Source: Epiperipatus broadwayi (taxonomy: Eukaryota; Onychophora; Udeonychophora; Euonychophora; Peripatidae). From it: DNA of 64,000 nt. Under the pieces are notes generated by a model, which did no database searches, was not told the DNA's origin, and was given only the letters and a program-made list of their open reading frames with translations. Location of the stretch: contig JAQFVV010000288.1 in assembly GCA_028023455.1 (NCBI GenBank), positions 124,001 through 188,000 on the forward strand, written 5' to 3'. Numbering within the stretch: position 1 is the first letter of the stretch; each line of letters starts with the position of its first letter. This document shows positions 37,560 to 48,490 of the stretch, piece by piece. The translations under genes and the position numbers were made by a program.

Positions 37560-39246
37560 GCAATAGGTAATGGGGGATTAATTATAACAAGCTATAATAT
37601 CAAAATATATTATATTTTCGGAATTTTTTTATTTATAAAAGTTATAGTAATTATTTGTTGATTGCAACTCAGATATACATAGATATTGTAGATACAAACA
37701 TACTGAGAAAATGATTACTAAAAAAAGTTTGTTATATGTCATTCTATAAAATTATGTTTTTAAATTATTTTTGCTATTAAACTCTACTTTTCTTTTAAAT
37801 CCAATATGGAAGATGCGATTGTAATTAGTCAAAATTAATTAAAGGTGGGAAACGTAATCTTGTATAATCTTCTAAAATAACTTTAATTAAAAGTTTCTCT
37901 AAAATCAAAATTAGAAACTAAACTTAATTGATTTACTTTTGTCACAAACATTTTTTATCAAATTAATTTCAGTTTGAATACTTATCTAACAATGGCATCT
38001 TCCAGCACAATGGATAAGGATAATGTAAAAATTCTTTTGGAAATTATATTAAAGGAAATGATTAGCAATGACCAATCAAGAAAGGATTCCACAAATACCA
38101 AGGCACAGCATAAAATGAATTTAATTTTACAGAGTAACTAAGACAGTCAAGGAGAGCAGTTGTCAAGTAAATTTGCGTTCGTTTAATTTCAATGTGTCGT
38201 GAGTAAATCCACTTCACCTTTCTCACCATTCGAGATGGTCTTCCCTGAAATCTGTGCCCATGGATCCCAATACTCATAGACTATAACGATATGCCTGTTT
38301 GTTAAATAATGAACTTACTACCTGCCTGAATAACTATGCTCGTCAAACTAGATCTAGTTCTCCGAGGAAAATCTGAAAATCATCAAAAGAACAGCCAAGT
38401 TTGTACAGAGGTAATCATTTCAAATGCTGCTAGACTCTTAAAGTTACCATGAATAATTTTAACTCTCACCTATCTGTTTCTTTAAACATTTTGTAAAGCC
38501 TTTTATTTGTAAAATTTAATATTAATTATGAATTAATTTGTAAATTCTTACCTTTTAGTCAAGTGTACCTTGTTTTCTCTATATAACTTAGCAGTAATCT
38601 CTCCTACATTAAACCTCTCCTGAATAATTATTATTTCTTAATTTCACATCTATGGGGCAATATTTTATTTTCATTATTATATTTTATATTTTCATATCCT
38701 AAATTATATGTCGATAATTTCCCCCAGAATCGCAAATGCTTATGCTATCTCTTTTAATAAAAGAAAACCTTCCTTACTTTTCAGAGGGTGATTAATCTAG
38801 TATTTTTTAAAACAAATTTGTTATTCTTATTATAGAAGGTGCCTGCAAGTCTGGGGAAATAAAATCAGAATCTGATAATTATTGTACAATGTTATTTTCT
38901 AAAAAACTAAGCAAAAGTCTGTTTTCTTAGAAATGTGTTTTTTTTTATTAATTAAATAATAGCGCCAACTTCTAAAAACTTTAAATATATTTATATGAAT
39001 TAAATTAATATTACTTTCTTGAAATCACTAACCACCATCGACTTTATATATATATTTAATAATATGTAAAGTATTTATTTATTAAAGCATTCAAAACCAA
39101 AGATTTGTAGTAGTCATAATTTGTGGGAAGTTTATGTGTAATTTAAAGTAATACAAAGGGGGGGTCCTCTGGTTCTATAGGTTATTATATTAGCATTAAG
39201 TGTAATTCTTCCATATCCACATAGTAAATCAAATCATACCAGTACA
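37271..39246 (-). repeat. Solo LTR, third family, copy C
   Basis: In minus sense it starts TGTACTGGTATGATTTG and ends GATTCCGCTTCA, 1,976 bp. It aligns in order with copy B (52064-53862) and the two halves of copy A: a C-rich run near 39160, 'aagcatttgcgatt...attatcgacat', 'actagatctagtt', 'actcacgacacattg', and 'ttggtagtgg...gggctgtgaagcgcaatctga' at the end. A TG...CA repeat of ~1.9 kb without coding sequence best fits a solo LTR. The repeat end also has a local duplication of 'aatctgagattcagattgcg'. TA-rich DNA lies next to its 3' end. Confidence 0.6.
37508..37558. repeat. (TA)n tract inside solo LTR copy C
   Basis: About 25 TA repeats within the repeat copy; not present at that length in copies A or B, so it expanded locally. 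Confidence 0.9.
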
Positions 39247-40106
39247 CTGGGTTTTTATCAATAATAATAGGCGATAATTCGTTATTTCTTAGTTTTAAAT
39301 ATATATATATCTATATTAATTCAAGTGTTACTTGTATACTAGTCATAAGTTCTATATGTATATTTGTGCTTCATTCACTTTACTCCCAATTTCAAGGACA
39401 GGGTGTGTAAACCCCTTGGGATTTCTTCAGTGCTAGATATTATTGCACAGGGTTCGCTCTGGCAAAGTCCAGCCTATGGCAATTCAATAAAGCACAGTTT
39501 TCATTGTTTATTACCTGACCCTGCCAACATTTGCAGGTAGTTGCCCTCTTTAGCTGTAAGTTGAAGTACCTTCTTGGATCTCGGAATAGATCTTTCCATT
39601 GCCATCATGCATGTACCACTCTCCCATATTTCACTCTCATTAAAGCCTATCATTGCCCCTAAAACATACTGTTATGATTATGCTAAATGGATTGTCATTT
39701 TTATATTTTCATTCACACTTTCATATACGCTATTTCTGCCACAATTATTATTTCCTAAATTAGCTTCCCACATACGTTCTTATTTCGCAAATGCAAATAT
39801 TAATTAAATATAATTACCATTGCCATCAAACTCAATAAACTTATGTATTGGTACGAGTGCTGTTGTGTTATTAATGGTGGATTTAAAGAACTTTAAATAA
39901 CTGTAATCCAGTGCTATTAAATTCTTAGGTATTCCATACAATCTGTAAATTATTGACATATAAATAGCCACATTAGAACAAAGCCATAAATTATTTGTTA
40001 TTGCTGATTGAATACGTTCATTTTATAGCAGTGTAAGAGAGGTTAATGTTGTCTAAGGAAGATAAATACCCATTTTATTTACATTTTAACACAAATAATG
40101 TTTGCA

Positions 40107-40151
<45 letters not shown>

Positions 40152-40917
40152 CTTGATATATATATATATATATATATCAAGTTAACTTAATAAATCATAT
40201 ATATTTCTAAATATCTAAGTCCTTGTTTCATTTATTGAATAGAAATAATTTTGATGTTATATAAAAGGTTTCATTTACTAGATGATTGAATCTTGCTAAC
40301 CATAATATTCTATACATGAATAATTTCAAATTAAGAGTCTTTTTGTGTCATGACTTTGTGATGCCTGTGGGGATAAATAAATTAGATCAGTATCATTGGA
40401 ATAGTTGCTCATAAGTTGGTAGATCTGGAAAATAGGCAAATAGGACAGAGTTCATGAGTGTTCCTGACTTATGTATCTTGTGCATGATTGGACTCTAGGT
40501 ACTTTTGCCTAAATGCTAGATCTTGTTATATGAATAGACAAAAACGACCAGTACAATATGTCTCAGGAATATCTGAAAAATTTATTGAAATGAAAATAGT
40601 TAAAATATTGCTATTTATTAACCTGAAAATATTATATATAAAGAGGACAAATTAACCATCTGCATTAACAAGCCTTAAAGAAGAAAACTTGCCTTATAAT
40701 AATTCATTATTATAAATACAATGAAGGATTCCAAAGAAATATAAAACCATTGTTAAAGCTTTTCTTTCTTTCTGTGCAAATTGTATTTCATTTATAGTAC
40801 AAAAATATTTTCTATAAAAGTAATAATTGATAATTTTGAATAAATTTATTAATTTAATATTTTCTTGTGAAACATGTTTTTAATCACATTTTTTTTCTTC
40901 AAAATTATAAGAAAGGA
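39247..40917. other. AT-rich region with a dispersed repeat
   Basis: No gene supported. 40380-40560 is an inverted copy of 50685-50865 (~180 bp; shared 'cataagtcaggaacactcatgaactct' and 'ccagatctaccaacttatgagcaa'). (TA)n lies at 40110-40180 and contains 'aacttga...tcaagtt'. Confidence 0.55.
40110..40185. repeat. Palindromic (TA)n with 'acttga/tcaagt' arms
   Basis: Two TA tracts separated by 'acttg', the second followed by 'caagtt', so part of the tract forms a perfect hairpin. Confidence 0.85.
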
Positions 40918-41215
40918 TAGGTAGTTTTAACTTACACCACATATGACCACTGGGAAATGCTGCAGTACCATCAACAAGCCACAAAAAGTATTCAAGTGAT
41001 AAAAATGCTGAAATCATCGATGGAACAAAAAATAAAATAAAAATAACCTGAAATCATCGATAGAACAATAAATAAATAAAAAATGATGAAATCATCAATG
41101 GAACAAATAATAATAAAAAACTGAAATCAGTGATAGAACAATAAATTAAAAAAATCCCTGAAATCATCAATGGAACAAAAAATGGTATAAAAAAACCCTG
41201 AAATCATTGACATCC
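40918..41215 (+). repeat. Fragment of the 2.6 kb TIR element with short tandem repeats
   Basis: The start 'ggtagttttaacttacaccacatatg' followed by 'ctgcagtaccatcaaca' matches, inverted, the right inner part of the element at 59971-62605 (about 62270-62380). It continues as about six imperfect ~31 bp repeats of the type 'ctgaaatcatcgatggaaca' (41008-41215). No coding. Confidence 0.65.
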
Positions 41216-42495
41216 CCCCCCAAGTAGAATTTGTTTCCAAAAATAGCCAATGAGGTAAATATTTAAATAAAAATGTAAGCATGGTGATATTAAAAATCTA
41301 ACTTTATATTTTATAGCCACTAGAAAAGTTATGCAACTGTGGAAGATTTCCTTATACCTAATTTATTTTTAATTTGTTAAAATCCTTTACCTGTTTGTTG
41401 AAAAAAACATGAACTTTTAATGTTTTGCAAATAATTAACTTTTAATGTCTCATATATGTATATCTATTTATATTATAGTTAGATATATTATTTCTGTGGT
41501 TTTTTTACCATTGTTGAACTGCAGCCATTGATTACAAAATTATACTAAATTGCTTTTAAGATTTTACTAACATCAGAAACTTGTAAAGGTTTAGGGAGAA
41601 GATGCAATCATTGGAATCTCAACACAGCATGAATGTGGATTGTAATAATAAAGAAAAAAAACAGAAGTTCATTCCAAAATAATTTATATAACCAAGGGAT
41701 CAAATCACATTACAAATATTTCCATTTGAGCATAATGCTATTCTTTATCTTCATAGCAAAATAAAATCTTATCTAAAGTTTGTTTGCAGTATTTATAATC
41801 TCCAGATATGTAAAACCATGAAATTTTTAGTCATGCTATTATAAAATCTGTGAAACTCACAATTAAATCTATTGATCTGAAGCTTTTCTGAAATCATACA
41901 CATGAATGTAAAAAACATTTTAAGAAATCTGATGAATGTCAAGTATATAACAAAAATAATAAAAATGCAGATCAATGCAATTAAAATCATATTAAATATT
42001 AATTTTATTAATTAATTAATTAAATTAGTTATGTTAATTAATTAATTTTAAAAAATTAAATTAATATAAAACAAAACCTAATGATAACACATGAAATATG
42101 TTTTTTTACACAAATTGAAGCATAAAAACTCAGTTTGATTATATATGCAAGAACCAAATTAGGAATTATTATATCATAAATGTCATAATACTTTGTTAGA
42201 CAAGTTAAATAAGACTCTTGATTAAAGAAAATAATATGATTGTGAAATGGCACTATGTATCTATCATATAAAATTCCTATTTTCCAAATTAAATTTTAGG
42301 TGCATCCTTACTAGAATCAGTTTACTAAATGAAGAATAATCTGGTGGGAGTTGCTATGGGTCCACTGTCTTGGAGAGATCCCATGTAGATCTACCTCACA
42401 TGGTAAAGAGTCCCAAAGGAGGTCATAGCTTTCTTCTGGGACCTGGAGATAAGGAAACAGGATTTGGCTTTCCGATACATCCGGTGGGATGAAGC

Positions 42496-42548
<53 letters not shown>

Positions 42549-42634
42549 AATAAAGAAGCCTGTATATGTGTAATGCTTGGAATACATATATAAAACTTTT
42601 AATATCAGAATTATTTAATTAATATCTAAGTATT
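41216..42634. other. AT-rich region without a recognisable gene
   Basis: No supported gene. A less AT-rich segment at 42325-42497 gives a 60-codon minus-strand frame with no recognised domain. A (AT)n(GT)n tract lies at 42498-42548. Confidence 0.5.
42498..42548. repeat. Compound (AT)n(GT)n microsatellite
   Basis: About 15 AT repeats pass into about 10 GT repeats. Confidence 0.9.
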
Positions 42635-43724
42635 TGTAATATCCGGTATAATGGTATGATTGTGTTAATAAACAGAATTGGATAACTTAAATTAAATAAT
42701 AGAAATATTAATCTACCTTGCCTTAAGAATCCCCCTCCCTTATTATATTAACTTTTATATAAACTTCCAACAAATGTTAAAACAACAGGTGAATACTTGG
42801 TCATAAGTGCTTTTATAACAAACTAAAATAATCATACATATATAATGTTAGGTGGTGGTTACTAAGATTTATTTCATAGAATAAAATATTTATTTAATTT
42901 AAAATAAACAGTTTTGAGATTTTAGAATTAGTGCTATTATTTTCATTGTTAAAAAAATATTTTTAGAGTTATTTACTTATAAAGGCAGATTTTTGCTCTG
43001 CTATTTGACTATAACAGTAAAAATACAATTAATTTGTTTTTTTTCAAGCTGGCAAGTGACAGTCGGCAGTAATGAAAATAAAATATGTTTTTTAATTAAA
43101 TAATTAATTAACCTCCCTACCCAATAAAGGGGGGAGAGGATAAAAGAGAGAGTGAACTTGCTTATGACTTTAAGAGGTTATTGACATAATAGATTCAAAA
43201 TACAAAATATAAAACATAATAATAAAAGTTATCATAAATATTATCTCCGCATCAAATTAAAATAAAAAAATATTATTATGTCATAAAGGTTTAATGAAAG
43301 AAGAGAGATTAATGAAGAGTTTATAGAGAGTTGAATACATATTAAAATCAGATAAGAAAATGAAAATCTTTTAATGAATACTTGATTTCTGATCTTAAGA
43401 TAAGCTAAAAGAATTATAATACATTGAAGAAATTATTAAGCGAGATATTTAGATTAAGGTTTAAATTGTTTAAAGAAATTTTGTGAGTCTTAGGCAGCAA
43501 CAGGAATTTACTACCTTAATCAATCATTGGTAAAACTGACTTTTAGAAGCCACAACTATTTCGGCCTCTATTTTTAAAAAATTGAACTATATTTTTTAGT
43601 ATTATGTAACTGTAAAGTATATCTCACTATAAATGTATTTTTTAATATTAAGGTTCATAAAATAATTTTTAAAAAACTTACATTTTTATCCATTGTTTGG
43701 AGCTATTCACATGAGGAAATTCCC

Positions 43725-44080
43725 AAAAACAGTGGCATCTTCATGCGTACGCCTAAATGCAAATTTCTGCAGGTAGAATGAAAACAAAGTTATGCTGGTA
43801 CCAAATTGGTATTTTAGCTTATGATTTGCTCTCATCCACATATGTTCCACATTAGTGAGGATAAGTTGTTTGTCTGGATCAACAAAGTTGTCTTGGTGGA
43901 TGACAATAGAGTGAAAATATATACCATTATCTATACCACTTATATTGCTATATACACACTAGCTGTCAGTGATTATATGTGTAGCATGTAAAATGTGTTG
44001 ATGTATGAGCAGTTCCAGAGTGGCAGCTGATTCATCTTCAATTTCTGTTAAAAAATACACTTTTGTTTGATTTATCATGT
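43725..44080 (-). pseudogene. Merlin transposase, C-terminal part
   Basis: Conceptual translation from about 44080 downwards gives FLTEIEDESAATLELLIHQH, then ITDS followed by an in-frame stop where the family has a Trp, then CVYSNI. It continues with HQDNFVDPDKQLILTNVEHM and MRANHKLKYQFGTS. This matches the family pattern: 'DrSaeTL...I', 'IISDxWkaY', 'HxxxFVDPxtGaHTxxvExxW', 'YLxefxfRR'. The aspartate of ITDS is the second acidic catalytic position. The enzyme would cut and join the TIR ends. It is dead by stop codon and by separation from its N-terminus. Confidence 0.75.
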
Positions 44081-44686
44081 CAGCTGCTTAGACAGCGCTA
44101 TTTCTAACAAAATTGCTTGAAATATGCCATTTCCATGATTGCAGCCAAGCAGATAGCTTTCTTTCTATGACAAAACACAGAAAGAATCAGATTACTCAGC
44201 TGCCAACTACCACTGTGGTTTTTTTCTATGCTAAAAACACAGAAAAATACCTTCACTGGCTGCCATAGTTGGCTGTGTTACACACTTTATTGTAATGCTA
44301 GGTTGTATATTTTCACTACAGTATGTATGATGGTGTATTGACTGCATTGTGTCTAAATAATTTAACTTTTCAGGTCAACCTTTTTTTTCATGTGAACTGA
44401 CCTATTGGTACCTTCTAACACTTTTAACTATGTTGTCACTATTCCATCAGGAATGTGTTAGCATTACAAATTTGATTTTAGGGTGGAACACAGCACAATT
44501 TCGGAAATCAAAATGAAAGTAACATATTGTGAGAAATCTTCCAAGACACTGAAGATGGCTACTTCCAACTCCCCAAATTGCCAATTGCCAGACACCAGAG
44601 TCAGTAATAGTTTGTTATAATTATTAATAACTTTATTTTGGTAAATTGCAATCAAATTTACTTCCCCCCACCCCAAAATGCAGTGT

Positions 44687-45405
44687 CTGATTAATTACTA
44701 TCCAAAAAAGGGTAAATTGTGATTTAATTTTTCTTAAAAAACTATCTAAATAAATCAATTATTTTATATAGCATGATTTTTTTATAAACTGTAATATTTA
44801 AACAGCATTAAACTGTTGCACATGTGCTTTGGATTCATTCATTTTAAAGTTAAAAATCCAAAGCGCATGTGCAACAGTTTAATGCTGTTTAAATATTACA
44901 GTTTAAAAAACTATCGTAAATTTTCCAATACGTAAAAAAAAAACCAAGCCCATCTCTGATTAATTATTGTCCAAATAAGTCTCCACTATATTTACTATTA
45001 TTTGTTATTAAAAAAGGAATGTAATTTTATATATATATACACCAAAAAAGTGTATTATAATTTAATTTTTATCCCCCAAAACATGGTATCTGATTAATTA
45101 CTGTCCAAAAAAGGGGTAAAATGTAATTTAGTTTTGTATTTAAAAAGTACCGTAACTTTTCCGTTATGCAAAGTAACCAAAAAAAAGAAGCCCATCTCTG
45201 ATTAATTACTGTCCAAATTAATTGCTGTCCCAAAAAAGTCAAAGTCAGCTTTTATTGTAAAATTTTATTGGAATTACTGTTCAAAAAAGTCTCCAATGTA
45301 CCATTATTTGCTATTGGAAAGTAGCAGACCTTTTTATCGACACCTACAAACACAAAAAAGCCAGTCTCTGATTAACTACTGCCCCAAAAAGTCTGCTTAC
45401 ATTTT
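44687..45405. repeat. Imperfect repeats 'ctgattaattactgtccaaaaaag' inside Merlin
   Basis: The motif recurs at about 44689, 44955, 45091, 45198, 45254 (partial) and 45367. It is often preceded by 'agcccatct' and followed by 'gtctccactatatttactatt'-type sequence, so the larger unit is about 100-250 bp with variable spacing. Whether this belonged to the Merlin or was inserted later cannot be decided here. Confidence 0.6.
44747..44902. mobile_element. Second palindromic hairpin insertion with 13 bp flanking repeats
   Basis: Positions 44786-44904 form a palindrome with ~50 bp arms ('aaactgtaatatttaaac...' and its inverse) and a short loop. Next to it is a ~39 bp AT-rich non-palindromic tail (44747-44785). 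The whole is flanked by TTAAAAAACTATC at 44734-44746 and 44903-44915. This is the same architecture as 6634-6781 (hairpin plus ~40 bp tail, 13-14 bp direct repeats), although the two hairpins are not obviously alike in sequence. Confidence 0.65.
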
Positions 45406-45610
45406 TATATTTTGTTTTTAATTATTTTTTTAATTTTATGGACATTGTAGTTGTATAGAATGGCTGGCCCGGGAATGTTATATCAGTGTGTTTTTGCTTA
45501 GCATCAAAGCCATCAAGTGGCTGACATAATAGACCAGAACACAACTAAAATACTTTCTTGACCCTCTCTCTATCCCACCGAGCACCCAATGGCCTTCTCT
45601 CATTGTCCCT

Positions 45611-45799
45611 CTATGGTGTTATAAAAAAATATAACTCATTGCTCACCACTATCCATGGTTTACCATTGTCATCAAATCCACCAACAAGTGCTGGATTTCT
45701 GTCGAAATATGTAGCCCATTCTGCCCAGCAAAAATGACACCAGTCTATGACGACTCGTTGGTTAATATCAGTCTCGCAAACAATAAAGTGCATTGGCAA
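45611..45799 (-). pseudogene. Merlin transposase, N-terminal part
   Basis: A 62-codon open frame with TDINQRVVIDWCHFCWAEWA and LVGGFDDNGKPWIVVSNELY. This matches the IS1016/Merlin pattern 'T-x-x-D-W-Y-x-F-C-R-E-V', then 'iGGxgxxVEIDESkF'. The segment that should read EIDES (first catalytic aspartate) reads SNEL, so the residue is lost. It lies inside the right part of the Merlin element, in the same orientation as the C-terminal piece at 43725-44080. Confidence 0.75.
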
Positions 45800-46116
45800 A
45801 TTATTTTAAGTTTTTCCACACATGAATGTTAATATTTAATAGTTTCTGTTTCAAAAAAAATAATTGTTTATAATCTACCTCCAAACTACGGAAAAAATGT
45901 AAGTTTTTTAAAAATTATTTTATTAACCTTCACGTAAAAAATACATTTGTAGTTAGATATACTTTACAATTACATAGTACGAATAAAATAGAGTTAAATT
46001 TTTAAAAAATAAGTGCAAATTCCTGCACATAGGATGATAATGAAATATAGTTCATTTTTTTAAAAAATAGAGGGCGAAATGTTGTGTCTGCTAAAAATCA
46101 GTTTTCCTTAATCATT

Positions 46117-46199
46117 AATAAATTAATACATTGCACAGGCTTAAACTTCATTTATATATGTAATATAGGCAGGATTCGAACTCAGACCTTCACATGACC
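46117..46199 (-). repeat. tRNA-derived SINE fragment
   Basis: In minus sense GTCTGAGTTCGAATCCTGCC has a near-perfect B box. It is followed by the tail 'tatattacatatataaatg...agcctgtgcaatgtatta', which is shared with the arms at 60196-60640. The 5' A-box half is missing. It sits between the Merlin and the right half of solo LTR copy A, flanked by 'actaccttaat' (43510-43520) and 'actacttaat' (46201-46210). This suggests SINE first, Merlin later. Confidence 0.65.
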
Positions 46200-47164
46200 C
46201 ACTACTTAATAGCAGTCCTTGGTTAATTGGAGTGTCCATTGGAGAATAGATCTAGTTTTTGATTCTTGTTTGTCAGGCAGGTAGCATTTCCATTATTTAA
46301 CCTTTAAGTACATGATTATAGTTCATGGATAGATAGGAACAGGGTGATGATTTTTTGAAAGATGGCATTAGAATGGCCAGGAAAGGTAGATCTTCCCTCT
46401 ACTCATGGCACAATCATTTGAAAATTTGACCAGCATGGAGTGTGTTAGCTATTGATCTTTGAAAGTAGATGTTACCTTTTTGCATTCAAATTTAGCCCTA
46501 TTTATATGTTTGTCAAAGTTTTTCTGGAATGCTCTTAGTTATAATACCTTAGGCAATTTATTTATCTTGACCATCTACATTTTGCAGACTGGATTCTCAC
46601 TTTTGTGTTAGTAAGTTAGAAAACAATACAACCCAGTAGTCGAAGGATTGTTTTAAAATCTAATCTTAGATTTTAAAACTAACTTAAAATGGATAAAATT
46701 TTCCAATAATGGGTATTACATTATATTATTAAAATTACAATATTTTTTTTTAATTTACTAATGGATTTTATGCTAGTCAATTTAATTATGTTTAAGAACA
46801 TTTGGCAGGATTGCATCAGACTTTTGGACTGCCATTATTGAAAATAAATAAAAATTTTAATATAATTTTAAATATACAATCTAAAATAATATGTTTTAAT
46901 ATAATAATTATTTAATCTTCCATCACCTGTTATATGTATATATCCCTTAGGCACATATACAACTTTATAAAATATTATTTATTTAACATATTTAATTTAA
47001 TATACTTGTAAATATCTTCATCATGGTTAATGTTAAAACTAAAGCAAAACCTTGAGTTATATAAGCCTGTATATTCATGTAGGGATGAAGTTTGAATTTG
47101 GTTTGGTAGTGGGAGATTGGAATGGGCTGTGAAGTGCAATCTGACCCTCAGATTGACTGCTTCA

Positions 47165-48029
<865 letters not shown>

Positions 48030-48490
48030 ATTTTTATATTTTTTCAAACCTAAACACGAAGTAAAAATTTACAAATAATTCTAGACACCATCGTCATAAA
48101 TATTGAAAACAATTTTGGAGCGAGTAGACATCCTTGTTTAACATTAGTTATCATTATTTCAAATCCCTCAGAGTTTCCACTCAAGTAATAACACTTCCTT
48201 TCATTCCATCATATTTTGGTTGATAACCAATTAATTTCAAATGATGATATACACTTGTCCTGTTTATTAAATCAAATGCTTTCACTTAATCAATAATAGT
48301 AATGTATAAACCACACCTTTATTCCTGACACTTCTCTTACATTTCTTTGACAACAGAAATCATATCTATAATGATTTTTGTTTCTCAAAGAACTCACCAA
48401 GTCTGGTAGCAAATCATCTATAATTGGAAACAATCTATTCAGTTAAGTTTTTAAATGAATTTTGCTGGAAATTTATTAATTTCTGCACAA
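48030..48490 (-). pseudogene. LINE reverse transcriptase scrap
   Basis: Conceptual translation on the minus strand gives, near 48300-48230, VKAFDLINR (motif A, 'D-x-x-KAFDxvNR') and near 48190-48080 TNVKQGCLLAPKLFSIFMT (the 'GVxQGCxLxPxLF' motif). Frame breaks occur between them. The clade is not RTE like the 6 kb copy; the KQGC-LAP-LF form resembles other APE-type LINEs. The related scrap at 53990-56200 shares the same motif region. Confidence 0.6.

Larger units (their letters stand above)
43529..46107 (-). mobile_element. Merlin DNA transposon (decayed)
   Basis: Terminal inverted repeats of roughly 200 bp (left from 43529, GGTAAAACTGACTTTTAGAA; right ending 46107, reverse complement GGAAAACTGATTTTTAGCAG). 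The element is flanked by TCAATCATT (43520-43528) and TTAATCATT (46108-46116), an 8-9 bp target duplication as known for Merlin. Two pieces of IS1016/IS1595-type transposase lie inside on the minus strand. The middle (about 44080-45600) has been filled by other repeats, including a palindromic hairpin insertion. This copy is inactive. Confidence 0.75.
42635..47164 (+). repeat. Solo LTR, third family, copy A (split by SINE and Merlin)
   Basis: The left half (42635 to about 43520) and right half (about 46200-47164) align in order with copy B (52064-53862). It starts TGTAATATCCGG and ends GACTGCTTCA. The gap of about 2.7 kb between the halves holds a SINE fragment (46117-46199) and a Merlin transposon (43529-46107). 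Without these the repeat would be about 1.85 kb. Confidence 0.65.

Noticed and set aside
39360-39560. Less AT-rich segment considered as an exon or 3' UTR
   Set aside because: No open frame or motif; no evidence beyond base composition.
41008-41215. Regularly spaced ~31 bp repeats resembling a CRISPR array
   Set aside because: Repeats are imperfect and directly tandem without unique spacers, in a eukaryotic context and homologous to part of a transposon at 62 kb.
42317-42499. 60-codon minus-strand frame in a less AT-rich patch
   Set aside because: Considered as a host exon; no domain, no clear splice sites, no second supporting exon nearby.
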